From Welwitschia mirabilis (Eukaryota > Gnetophyta > Gnetopsida > Welwitschiales): 42,861 bases of DNA. Shown here piece by piece: positions 1-10,799 of this stretch (its first letter is position 1; every line of letters starts with the position of its first letter). The position numbers and the translations under genes were made by a program. The DNA is taken from the NCBI GenBank assembly GCA_051453625.1, contig JBOZIK010000001.1:124301318-124344178 (forward strand), read 5' to 3'. A model generated the notes under the pieces. The model searched no databases, had not been told where the DNA came from, and saw nothing but the letters and a program-made list of their open reading frames with translations.

Positions 1-984
1 CATGCATCAAAAGAATAAATGCATAAATCTCAAAATTGGCATGTGGCATAATGGGTTAAACTCTCCAATTCCAATGAATAAAGCAATGAGTCTACTATGA
101 ACAAAGGGACCTTATACATCTTAAGGACATAAAAGTCATTGTTGAGTAAATGTACTTATTTATCATTCTTGGTTTTAGGTAAGGGTGCATGTACTTGTTC
201 AAATGCTTATTTATTTTAAAATGCATAAAATATGTCANNNNNNNNNNNNNNNNNNNNNNNNNNNNNNNNNNNNNNNNNNNNNNNNNNNNNNNNNNNNNNN
301 NNNNNNNNNNNNNNNNNNNNNNNNNNNNNNNNNNNNNNNNNNNNNNNNNNNNNNNNNNNNNNNNNNNNNNNNNNNNNNNNNNNNNNNNNNNNNNNNNNNN
401 NNNNNNNNNNNNNNNNNNNNNNNNNNNNNNNNNNNNNNNNNNNNNNNNNNNNNNNNNNNNNNNNNNNNNNNNNNNNNNNNNNNNNNNNNNNNNNNNNNNN
501 NNNNNNNNNNNNNNNNNNNNNNNNNNNNNNNNNNNNNNNNNNNNNNNNNNNNNNNNNNNNNNNNNNNNNNNNNNNNNNNNNNNNNNNNNNNNNNNNNNNN
601 NNNNNNNNNNNNNNNNNNNNNNNNNNNNNNNNNNNNNNNNNNNNNNNNNNNNNNNNNNNNNNNNNNNNNNNNNNNNNNNNNNNNNNNNNNNNNNNNNNNN
701 NNNNNNNNNNNNNNNNNNNNNNNNNNNNNNNNNNNNNNNNNNNNNNNNNNNNNNNNNNNNNNNNNNNNNNNNNNNNNNNNNNNNNNNNNNNNNNNNNNNN
801 NNNNNNNNNNNNNNNNNNNNNNNNNNNNNNNNNNNNNNNNNNNNNNNNNNNNNNNNNNNNNNAACTAAGGTTAATTTTAAAATAACATCTTATTTAATAA
901 TGAACTTAAATAAGGATAATTATTCATTTGACTAAAATTTTAACATACTTATTATTCAAGTAAATGAGGCCTACAAAATATGAG
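1..984 (+). repeat. Direct repeat, left copy (interrupted by assembly gap)
   Basis: Bases 1-237 align with 7636-7870, and 863-984 align with 8113-8238, in the same orientation, with frequent substitutions and small indels. The middle is hidden by Ns. The repeat may extend left of the window. No coding sequence is visible in it. It could be one copy of a dispersed element or an LTR-like terminus. No TG...CA ends, primer-binding site or polypurine tract could be identified, so the class is left open. Confidence 0.8.
238..862. other. Assembly gap (625 N)
   Basis: This is a run of 625 Ns inside the left copy of the direct repeat. The right copy has only about 243 bases between the flanking aligned points (7870 to 8113). 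The gap is therefore either wrongly sized or hides an insertion. Confidence 1.
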
Positions 985-3040
985 ATATGATAGGAACATA
1001 AGACCAAATTCTACTTACTCCTTAGTTAGAATTTTTATATTCTAAAAAGTTATTTTTACTTACAAACAATAGCAATGTCATAAGTTTGTGCCCTCCATTT
1101 CTTCCTAGTTTTTTGTCACATAAAATATATCTTGTAAATGATTGAGGAAATGTAAACTTGTTGTCAACATACATGGATAAATTTTAAGGATTGCCTAACC
1201 AACATAATTGAAGGTTGCAACTCCAATTAATGGCATTCCAAGTCTATATCTAACCACTCTTTGGAAGTGAGTTTATTCTACTTCAAGTTTTAAACTATAT
1301 AAACATGACTAGGCTTAACTCTATAGGCTTTCAATTAACCTTGATATACCCCCAATATAGGTAATAGATGGTACATGAGATGGATGCATGCTTACAAATA
1401 ACCCGCTTCCTTGAGGCATCTCTGGATGGTGCAACATGATCCATCAATGCGAAGGGCTTAAGATATTAACTTGGAGTAAGTTCATACATGGGTAGGATAG
1501 GAGAGTGATGATTAAATCCACTTCCAATAAGGTATTAAAAGAAAAAAAAAATGCAATGCAAATCACCTTGGTTATGAAATCCAAGTGTGAGGATGTGAGG
1601 ATGAACATTATTAGAATTATCTTAATTTAGTCTTATTCGATGAATACACCATACAAATGCATATGAATAATTCTAACTAATGTGGATATTTAATGAATTA
1701 TTTACCTAGTTATATTAATTCTAATCATCGTTCGATACATTTTATAGAAACAACCATAAAAAGAAAGCAAGCGTACATAGCCATTTCTTTTTTTTAATCA
1801 AAATTATAATAATAAAAATCTAAATAAAGGAAATATTCTTGTCTTTTCTATCTAAATAAAGAAAATATTTTCTTCTTTCTCTTTTAATAATATTAAAAGT
1901 ATAAAATACTGTACTTAAAGAGACTAAAACATACTTAGAGCTATGCCAATCCTAGAAACATTCTTCCATGCTCATATGACAATATCCATAGATTGGTGCA
2001 AAGAAGATAAATAAAAGAAAGTATAGCTCAAACATAGTTGTTAATATATAAGTATTTATTTAAATTTAATATGGCTATATTATAAGTCAATAAAAGTAAG
2101 TGATAAGATAGAGACTACTTATGTTACTTAAACAACTAAGCTAAAAACTCTTACAAGTATGCACATTTAAAGTAAGTTAAAGAAAAATAGTAAAAGAGGT
2201 ATCTCTATAATTAAATCCCACTTATAGGTAATTTAACATAAATCTGCTAATAGAAACATATTTTATATACTCAATTTGCTTATAAAATTTTGTGCAATAA
2301 TTTTTTAATAATTTTAAGCATTAATTATAACATTTTTTAGCTCTAGGAAGACATCACAGTCTTATGAAGAAAAATTAAACTATAGTAGTTTTTTAAAAAC
2401 TAGACATCTAATAGGTTCCTCAAAATCTAACTTAAACTATCTTATAATTATAAAAGTATTATTTCCAACATTTTATTTAAGGCTAAAAATATCAAATTTT
2501 CTAAAATTACAGTCTTACCACACTACATTAAAATAACCATAACATTGAAAATACTTTGAGTTTTTAAATGATTTAAGATGTTTTGGAAAGTTTATTCCAT
2601 TTCCTATAACTTAGAATGCTCAAGTTTGCAAATGTATTGACAAATAGGTACAAAAATGTAAATTACTTGATTACTATTTTTTTATTTATTTTCTAACGTA
2701 TTTTAACAAATAATTATTTTAAAAATAAATACTCATTAGAAAATTTATTGTTTTTACATTATCTTGTTTATGATACAATCCTAGACTTACAAAAAAATTT
2801 CACTAATTTATACCTATTAATTAATAAGATATTATATTTTAATTCTATGCCTCTATTTTGGAAATTAAATTTTCACCTTAACAAAAATATGATAAAGTTT
2901 CTACAACTACTTAAGTAATAACTCACATCAATAAATTAATAGATATACTAACTAATTAATTACAAAAAGCCAAATCAATTGTAAAAAGCAACGAATCATT
3001 ATAGAAAGAAACATTAAATTAATTCAAAAATCCATTTACT
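985..3040. other. AT-rich intergenic DNA, nothing recognised
   Basis: This is AT-rich sequence with many stops in all frames, short A and T runs and almost no CpG. I see no conserved protein motif, tandem array or RNA gene. It is probably long-decayed repeat DNA. Confidence 0.5.
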
Positions 3041-3248
3041 ATGAGCCTTGAGATTTTTTATGGAAGAGTACTAGCCGAAAGAGAATTTTGCGGATCAGAC
3101 TTTACCCCTAATAAGATGGTTCTAATGTATAATAGATAAAACTAAGTATAACACTAAAATAAACATGGATATTCAAATTTATTTTTTTCCCTTGTTATAG
3201 TGAACTATAGTACGCTAGATTTTCATATCACCCATTAAAGTATGTGCC

Positions 3249-3401
3249 ATGGAAATCAATCTTCATAAGAGGATTTTGGTTTTTGTCCATAAAATTTCGA
3301 TGGGCACTATATTTCTATTGGCAGTGTACCGATGCCCAACAGGGAGACGAGATACTTGCTTTCTTCTTGATGAGGAAATTGTAGAGATCACGAAAGTATG
3401 A
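3249..3401 (+). CDS. Small ORF, 50 aa, unrecognised
   Basis: An ATG in good plant context (gccATGG) opens a 50-codon frame ending in TGA. The protein begins MEINLHKRILVF, is basic at the N-terminus, has a short hydrophobic stretch (GTIFLLAV) at about residues 19-26, and has an acidic end (LDEEIVEI). It does not resemble a family I know. It may be a shadow or an exon fragment, since another open frame crosses the same block on the opposite strand. Confidence that it is translated is low. Confidence 0.2.
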   Translation: MEINLHKRILVFVHKISMGTIFLLAVYRCPTGRRDTCFLLDEEIVEITKV

Positions 3402-3698
3402 ATAATCCATGAGCGTGCTGTTATTGTGGGGTGATGAACGTACAGTTAAAAACATACTCAAGGATAGGACTCGCCCCTCATCTCTCTTTCGTGCTTAAAG
3501 TTTTAGAAGTTCTAGGGGCATTTTCATTAATCATTCTAAACTGTTTATTCCTTCTGTCGTTTCAGTTGCAAGCATTATATCTCTTACCGTTCTTGATTGA
3601 TCGATGGATTCAAAAACATTTATTATAAAATCGAATGATCATACACCATTTCTATCGAAATCTATTGTTTTAACACATAGTTTACTCTTTGCTTTTAG

Positions 3699-3818
3699 AA
3701 GACACAGAAAGGAGGAGCAGAATGCAGAGGAAGGCGATCTCTGACGCGCCTGGCGAGATATGAGATGGAGCCACTAACTAGGCAACTGGTAGTGGAGTGG
3801 GCATGTGGGCCCAGCAAG
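3699..3818 (+). CDS. Candidate internal exon, 40 codons, unrecognised
   Basis: A T-rich stretch ending in TTTTAG (AG at 3697-3698) is followed by 120 bases that are open in one frame. It ends CCCAGCAAG before GTAGAG, a weak but possible donor. The frame has a stop (TAG) immediately upstream at the acceptor, so it is only open as an exon. The peptide is basic and contains RRSLTRLARYEMEPL. Length is a multiple of three, so it would be a phase-neutral exon. No family is recognised and no partner exons were found, so this is weak. Confidence 0.2.
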
Positions 3819-3860
3819 GTAGAGTACTCTCTCATTCAACTAGGCGCCTCCTGCTATGCT

Positions 3861-4202
3861 TTTAGTTTCATAAACTATAAATTTTGAAGACATATTTGTT
3901 TCCTAGTAAGATAATAACCTGTTGATCTATCATGAACATCTATAGAGAAACTATTGTTTATACTGTAATCATTTCGTTGTTATTGAGATGAGAACTTTTT
4001 TATCTCTTTTGTAAAATGACACTGCAAATTTTAATAAGAGATGAAACTTAAACCTTGGATTTTAAAAGCTTCATTTATAAAGCATTTTGAACAAGCGTCA
4101 TGTTTCATTTGCATGTCTTCACCCTTATTACTAAATTAGCGTTGCTTTACTCCTCCTTACGAGGTTTCCATATTAGCAAGAGGACTTTTAACTTATCCTT
4201 TC
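3861..4202. other. AT-rich spacer, nothing recognised
   Basis: CpG falls off again after about 3980. No open frame or motif worth naming is seen. Confidence 0.5.
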
Positions 4203-4276
4203 AGGGCTTCTTGTCTTACTAAAAAACCATCATTATTTAAGGGCTTCTTGTCTTACTAAGAGACCACCATTATCTG
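4203..4276 (+). repeat. 37-bp tandem duplication (2 copies)
   Basis: Copies at 4203-4239 and 4240-4276 both begin AGGGCTTCTTGTCTTACTAA and differ at a handful of positions. It is a simple local duplication in non-coding DNA. Confidence 0.85.
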
Positions 4277-4739
4277 ATACAAAATTTTACAAGAAAAACA
4301 AAATTCAAATTTCATATTTATTAGATTTTGCTTTCTTTTCCAAAAACCCTAGGTTTATTATTTTCATGAGCTGTATTAATTTTTAGAGCATTGTTGATGA
4401 ATAGTTTATGTCATTTATCTCACAGTCTATGACCAATCTTCAATGGTCCTTGTTTTAAGTGTTAAATTATCTTATATTCTATTATAAAAAGGCCATAATT
4501 CATAAATAAAGCCTAAAACATTATAGTTCACGTTATTATTTAATTATTGGTATGATAGACCTAAATAAGTCATATTTGATCATTACTTAAAAATTAAGTA
4601 AAACCATAGGTTGTGAAGATGTAACCCTTAGTATATCTTATTGTCAAAAGTAAAAGTTAAACATAAAAATATATATGTTTGTATAAAAAACAACACAATG
4701 GGACATGACCTCATGGATTTTGCCACAATCAATACCAAT

Positions 4740-4935
4740 ATTTGTAAAGAGGAAATGGTAGTAGATTTACTAAGAGTAATCATTAAAGGAAAGGTAATGA
4801 GTAAAGTAAATAGAGAAGGTAGAGGAATATAAGAAGTAAAAGAGATAGGGGAAATAAAAAAGATAATTAAAGGAAAAAGAAGAGTTAAAATATAAAAAAT
4901 AAATATAATAAGAGTAAGAAGTAAGTAGGTGTAGA
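4740..4935 (+). repeat. Purine-rich (A/G) tract
   Basis: About 190 bases are strongly A/G biased on the plus strand, with units such as AAGTAAA, GAGATAGGGG and AAGAAGAG. The bias keeps frames open on both strands (about 4641-4832 plus, 4628-4939 minus). The predicted peptides are low-complexity (Lys/Glu-rich or Leu/Ile/Phe-rich), so I do not call either a gene. Confidence 0.6.
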
Positions 4936-4957
4936 TCAATTATTTATAATTATGTTT

Positions 4958-5275
4958 TGATTTATTAATATTATATTATTATGTTACATTAAAAAAAGGA
5001 ATGTATTGTATTACATAATACACATGTATTATATTAACAAATCTAATACTATATTATGCTATATCATAATATAGTATTATATTACATTATATTATAATAT
5101 GTTATATTAGATTATATTTTCATTATCTTCTATGCATAATGTTATATATTATACTATATTATATTATATTATATTATATATTGTGTATTATATTATAGCG
5201 CATATATGTTATATTAGATTATATTCTATATGTATTATGTGCATAATATTATATTAACTTATATTAGACTATCTC
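4958..5275. repeat. AT-only low-complexity block (TTATA/TATAT units)
   Basis: The block is built of irregular TTATA/TATTA units. A longer internal repeat is visible: the segment beginning ATGTTATATTAGATTATATT occurs near 5099 and again near 5207, which gives a period of about 108 bases. The sequence is self-complementary over many short stretches. It is the kind of sequence that acts as a DNA-unwinding or matrix-attachment region, but that is inference only. Confidence 0.7.
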
Positions 5276-6189
5276 ATGTGTATAGTAGGTAAACATGTTT
5301 TATTCTTAAGAATATGTTAATGTTAGAAATAGATACTTGAAGAAATAAGTGTGATAGATGAAATAATAAGAGGAGGAATTAGATCTCTTGAAGGCTAAGA
5401 TTTGTTTATTATTAGAAAAGCAAATATCCTAGAAAGGAAAATGATGTCCTTTTATTACAAAAGTTTCCACAAACATTCTGTTCAAACCCGTTTACGTTCA
5501 ATTTTTCATGAAGGGAGTGTTATTTTGTATCACTCTTCCTAAGATGGTGGTGTTTATGAAAACAAGTATTCAAATGAAATTAAATATTCATTTTAATCTC
5601 CTCAAATGATGAGGTTATTATAATTATTCAACAGAACAGATTCTTATACTTAGTTACTTAGTAATTAAATTACAATAAATGCTACGTATTATTAGATATA
5701 TTGACTAATATTCATGTTGTTTTTTTAAAGTATGATTAGATACAATTATAGTACGCGTAGTATAGTTATAAAATGATGTAGGATTAAGCACAATCTCCAA
5801 TGATCATGGTTGTTTCTAGCATTATTAATGCTTTTTAGGTCTATATCTTAAATATGCATTTTTGTACATGTTCATGTATATGAATTAAATGTTCCAAGTA
5901 TTTATTGTTATCTTATGCATAAAATAATATAACAATAGTGATTATTCTATAATGTTCATTGCAACAACTTGACATTCAATTAGCTATCTTTACTCTTTCA
6001 CTTAGTGACTTAATCTTTGCCATATAGGCTATTCTCTTTCATATTTTATATTTACATATGATTAGATTCATTATGATATGTTATAAAAGGAGCAGCTAAG
6101 AGGTACTCTGTCAAATTTTTTTGTGTGTGTATACGTATGTGTATGTCTGTTAAACATATTTTTCATAAGTTTACTATAAAAAAATGCTC
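5276..6189. other. AT-rich intergenic DNA, nothing recognised
   Basis: There are no long frames and no conserved motif. A B-box-like sequence (GTTCAAACC near 5485) has no matching A-box upstream. Confidence 0.5.
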
Positions 6190-6465
6190 TATTATGATAT
6201 ATTCCATCCCATTAGCTCCCACAAATACATTATAGTAAGATATGAGGGGGTCTCTTGTGCTTGATGATGGTAAATTACTAATGGATGAATATTTTGGTCA
6301 AGTGACTAAGGGGTTTTTTATTTATACATACTCAGATATCCATATATCTGATTAATATTAATACACATGTGTATTATCGTCATTAATGCATTAGAACTCC
6401 CTAATAGGATTTGATGTTATAACTCTTAGGAGTTCTTAACTAGTTACCTCCTATACTTTTACATA
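6190..6465 (+). repeat. Inverted repeat, left arm
   Basis: Read on the minus strand this arm aligns with 6838-7125. The best core is 6208-6312 against 7000-7105, where the sense of the right arm contains TTAAGCACAAGAGGCCTCCT and the left arm gives the same with a few changes. Outward similarity continues to about 6190/7125 and inward to about 6460/6840. At equivalent inner positions each arm carries a small hairpin after TTATAACT. The arms are well diverged, so this is either an old inverted pair or two oppositely inserted copies of one family. Confidence 0.65.
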
Positions 6466-6837
6466 TGGCTACTCTACATATGTACATATATTTGTATGTG
6501 ATAGTTATTGATATTGATTTTGATATTAAATTCTTGCATCATTCTTTACATTATTTCATGCTCAGGATTGCCACATGCCACTGATAGGGGCCACCTTTGT
6601 CTATCTTATGCTCATGCATATTGGTAGAGATTGGAACAAGATCCAAGATAGCTAGAACTATGTGTGGTCTAAACTCCTCTGGATGAGGATTACATAGACG
6701 TGNNNNNNNNNNGCCACTCAACTATAACCTACACACTTTTTATGTATGTTTTTAATCAATATTTTTAATTAACCTAGAGGTTAATTGTGATATTAGTCAA
6801 GTGGGCTATCATCACATAGTTTACTTGATGTGAATCC
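6466..6837. other. Loop between inverted-repeat arms, includes a 10-N gap
   Basis: This stretch separates the two arms. Ns occupy 6703-6712. No frame or protein motif is seen. Confidence 0.5.
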
Positions 6838-7125
6838 TTTTGGGTAACTGAGAGGTAAGTCTCTCAGTTATAACCTAAATTATTTCGTTATAATGTTAAT
6901 ATTGTCATGTAAATTGATATGCTATCATATGATTAAGTTAATTAAAAAAATTCATCCTTTTAGGTTTAACCCAAAAATTAGATCATGACATGAACCCCCT
7001 GGCCACTTGGCCATAATCATCCATTAGTGATCCACCATTGTTAAGCACAAGAGGCCTCCTCATATCTTACTATAATGTCTTGATGGGTGCCAATGAAAAG
7101 GGATTTTATAACATAATTGCATTAA
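6838..7125 (-). repeat. Inverted repeat, right arm
   Basis: This is the partner of the arm at 6190-6465. It contains a 9-bp-stem hairpin, AACTGAGAG-GTAAGT-CTCTCAGTT, near 6846-6869. It also contains the short inverted element TGGCCACTTGGCCA near 7000. No coding capacity is seen. Confidence 0.65.
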
Positions 7126-7635
7126 AGCCTTAAATAATTGTATAATAAAATATCACATATTCCAATAGAAAAAGGAGATCAAGGAGCTTACTTGGAAAGA
7201 TGAGTAAGACCTTGATAATTGAATATGATGAAGATCCAAGCTCAAGATTTCCTTAGCTCTAAGCTTCTACACTCCAAGCTTCCAAGCTTCACAAGTAAGA
7301 GAATAAAAGAGAGAAAGAGAGGGAGAGAAGAAATGCACTTATAAAAATCAAAAGAAAAGTATCTCCATTTACAAGAGAGTAAAGAATCTCTATATATAGA
7401 TAAACAAAGGCACATAGACTAAGATTACAAGATCACATAATTTAGCTTTAATAAGTACAATGAGTAATAAGTGATATTAGAGTACAAAAAGAGATCATAT
7501 TTATAACTCATGTACCTAAGTGGGATGAGTAATCTTCTTACTTCAATTAGCAAATTTAATTACATGCATCATTTTCTCATGATATCTCTTTTTAATCCTT
7601 TATAGACTCATAACTAAGTTTAATCTATCTAAGAC
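7126..7635. other. AT-rich spacer with GA-rich tract
   Basis: It includes repeated AAGCTT-containing words (CCAAGCTTCCAAGCTTCAC near 7277) and a GA-rich tract near 7305-7330. On the minus strand this would read as a CT-rich stretch of the sort found in plant leaders or LTRs. That is suggestive only. Confidence 0.4.
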
Positions 7636-8238
7636 ATGCATCAAAAGAATAAATGCTTAAATCTCAAAATCGGCATGTGGCATACTAAAACAAACTCTTT
7701 AATTCTAGTGAATAAAGTAATGAATATGCTATCAATAAAGTGCTCTTACACATATCAAGAACATAAAAGACATGGTAGAGTAAATATGCTCATTTATTAT
7801 TCTTGATTCTAGGTAAGAGCACATGTACTTGTTCAAATGGTCATTTATTTCAAAATGCATAGAATATATCAATCACATAACTAAAGGAATAAAATATTTA
7901 TTCATAATATAATACATCTATCACATTTACTAAGAATCTAAACGAGTTTAAAAAAAGGCAAAATATATTATTATGTCGTCTTGAAACTTCCAATTTTTTT
8001 ATCATGTGATTTTAATTCTTCACATAATGGAATACATGTTTGGATAGTTTTTTTCCATAAAACCTTTGGACATAATTTTTATCATTTTCATGGTAAACTA
8101 TAAAGATTACAAACTAAGGTTAATTCTAAAATAACATTTTATTTGATAAGGAACTTAACTAAGAATAATTAATCATTTGATTAAAAGCTTAATATACTTA
8201 TTATTCAAGTAAATAAGGTTTACAAAATACGAGATATG
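7636..8238 (+). repeat. Direct repeat, right copy
   Basis: This is a complete copy, 603 bases long, of the repeat at 1-984. Similarity ends abruptly at ACGAGATATGA (8238), where LINE-1 coding sequence begins on the opposite strand. No protein motif is seen within it. Confidence 0.8.
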
Positions 8239-10782
8239 ACAATAAAACAGTTGAAAACTACATGATTGTTGGTATTAACCCATAAATAACAACAAAGAGT
8301 TTTATTTATAGAATCATATGTAGATCTAGAAGTCATCATGAAGGAAGGATAATAGACTAGAATAGCAGTAAGAGTATAAGAGCAGGCAACAAGCCTTTTT
8401 GCTAAGGATAAAGGTTTATCTATCCAATTTGGAGTTCTAGATTTTCCATTGTCCACTACTCTTTGCCACATGGTAGCAGTATTACCAATTAAAAGTAGAT
8501 GAATAACCAAAAGCATGAATTTCATAGTAGGAGGAAGAGATGTCATAATATACTTGTAATTTTAAGAAGGCATATCACTCAAGCTAGATTAGATGGCTTG
8601 AGTTTTTTTAAAGCTAATTTTAGAATCAAATGCTCGATAGCACATATGAATGGTATTAATAGCTACTTGAAAGTTAACTTGTATTTCTGTAAGCAAAAGA
8701 TACATGGCATTAGTAAATTGGCTATGAAGAAGCATGCTGCCATTAGGAATAATTTCTTGAGGGTGGCCCTAAATTAGCTTTAAGGACAGTCCATAAAGCA
8801 TTAACAATGATAAAGCTAGAGGAAAATCTTTCCTAGTAGATCTCTGAAAGCTAAGTTGAAGGATAAAACATCCCATTTATATAAACAATAAAGGTCACAT
8901 TGGGCAATATCATTTAAATTTCTATCTCAAAGGTCTCTTGTAGTCTATGATGTCTCATTATCTACAAAATAAAATTTTAATCTAGATGATCATAACCCTT
9001 AGCAAAATTAAACTTAATAAGAATAACATTTCAAGGGGTATTAGAGGTTTAGCTCATAAATTTCATAGTAGTGATAAGATTATCTAAAATGAACTTGTTT
9101 TACATGAAACCTATTTATTCCTCACTCATGAGACTAGAAAAAGTTTTCTTCAATTAGTTAGCCAAGGCTTTACTAATGATTTTATATATACATTCAAAAG
9201 AGTTATAGGTCTCCAATTATTAATGCTACAAGATTAATCTGCTTTTAGAATAATCCTTAATATTTTAATGTTGAGGTGACCCATAAGGAAGCCTTATCAA
9301 GAGTTTCAATGTAAACATTATAAGCATCAAGTATAATAATATGCCAAAATCTCTTTAAAAATTTACTAATCAAACCATTAATGCCTAGGGATTTTCCGTC
9401 TTTAAGTTTCTTGAGATCAGTCAAGAATTCATCTCTAGAAATATAGCTATCATTATGATAAATATTTTGTTTCAAGGTCTTCAGGAATTTATACACATAT
9501 CAATGGCTTCTTCATCCACATCATTAGTAGAGGAAACACGCAAATAATAATTATGAAAAGCTTTAAGAATATCTTCTTAGGTGGTGTAAGTAGAATCTCT
9601 AACATTAATGTCCTCTATGTGGGGAGATGGAAGTTCACCTTTCAAAAAATGAAAGAACTCAAGGGAAACTTGATCTCTTATATGCAACTGAGAAAAATAA
9701 GCACAAATATGCTTATCTCTAGATTTGTGATGCTCTATTTTCTTAAGCTTGTTCTTACAACTTTGAAGTAGATCAAGATCCTTAGGGAAACCAAGGCTTG
9801 TATTAATCTACCTCTAAAGGAAATCAACATCTGAAATCAAGTTTTTTCAGTGTGAATTCACATTAGAAGCCACTCATTTATGACAATTCTTTAAATCCTA
9901 TGAATGTTATTAGTGTAAAGACTAGTCCAACTAGAGTTCCCATTAGACTAGGGAACAAGATTCCAAATCTACATAAAGAGATTACGCAAAGACTTGTTGT
10001 CAATAAAAGTTGTGTTAAAAATAAAGAGATGTCTTTATGAACAACTAAAATCAATCCCCTAGATAGACCAAAAAGTGGGAAAGTGATCATAAAGCACTTA
10101 CTCATAATCAATTGTGAATGGAAGCTTGTTATTTTAAATGACATGAATATTTCTATTAGCAAAAAGATAAGGATGATCTAACCTAGAGGTTATGTACTCT
10201 ATTTCTTTTCAAGCATTATTCCAAGTGAACTGTGCATCAACCATGGGATTCTTCCCTCTACTATTAATATCATAGACATTAAATTTGCCTTTGAACTTAA
10301 TTCATTTGCCAAATCCCATTATCTCCAAATCACATTTTTTGCCACCAAATTTGTTAAACTCACTTTATTCATATTAAAATCCCTCATAACTAATCAAATA
10401 GCATCAAGAAGAGTAGGATGATGCTATTCTCATAATTCACAAGAATCCTTATAGATATGAGGGCATAAAGACATAAAGATGAAAAATAGTATTATGCCAT
10501 TTTAATTGACCAAAACACAATTGCCTTTTTTATCTTTTTGAATGAATAACGAAATTGTTCGACTTTCTATGGAGAAGAATAATAACATTTTCTTTCCCTA
10601 CTGAGTAATTAGAAATGTTAAAAAAAAAACTAGGTACTTCAACTTACTAGGAGATTAAAACCTTGAATCTTAACTTTTGGAGGAAAAACCACATTAGCTT
10701 TTATTCTTAAGATGTAGTCTCAAACTATATATTTTCTTTAGGGATCCAAAAGTCCTTGGACATTCTATGAGATAAACATCAT
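8239..10782 (-). pseudogene. LINE-1 ORF2 remnant (endonuclease + reverse transcriptase)
   Basis: In family terms this protein nicks target DNA with an APE-type endonuclease and copies its RNA with a reverse transcriptase. The start is placed at 10782 because it gives MMFIS-stop-NVQGLLDP, the usual N-terminal SWNVRGL motif with its Trp codon changed to TAG. Around 9257-9496 the frame reads LKDGKSLGINGL followed by FLKRFWHII, the conserved N-terminal RT block. The palm motif FADD is FTNAM at 8703-8717, so both catalytic aspartates are lost. The thumb region reads NWIDKPLSLAKRLV and YYPSFMM at about 8300-8440. Multiple frameshifts separate these blocks. It is certainly inactive. The assignment to plant L1 LINEs is strong. 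Confidence 0.88.
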
Positions 10783-10799
10783 GATGCATTTTGAAACTT

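Larger units (their letters stand above)
3041..3860 (+). other. CpG-retaining block, possible gene fragment
   Basis: By hand count this 820-base block has about 21 CpG, whereas the flanks have almost none. It also has higher GC and several short open frames, including 3249-3401, 3431-3628 (65 codons, rich in hydrophobic residues) and 3699-3818, all on the plus strand. An open stretch also exists on the minus strand over about 3300-3500. No protein family is recognised. It could be a broken low-copy gene, a promoter region or an inserted foreign segment. The retained CpG suggests it has not been heavily methylated for as long as its surroundings. Confidence 0.4.

Noticed and set aside
185-935. 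Long open frames across the first gap
   Set aside because: They consist almost entirely of Ns and contain no real coding sequence.
4628-4939. 103-codon minus-strand and 63-codon plus-strand frames
   Set aside because: The purine-rich tract produces low-complexity peptides on both strands, with no motif.
5478-5495. B-box-like GTTCAAACC
   Set aside because: No A-box lies at a suitable distance upstream and the flanks do not resemble a tRNA or SINE.
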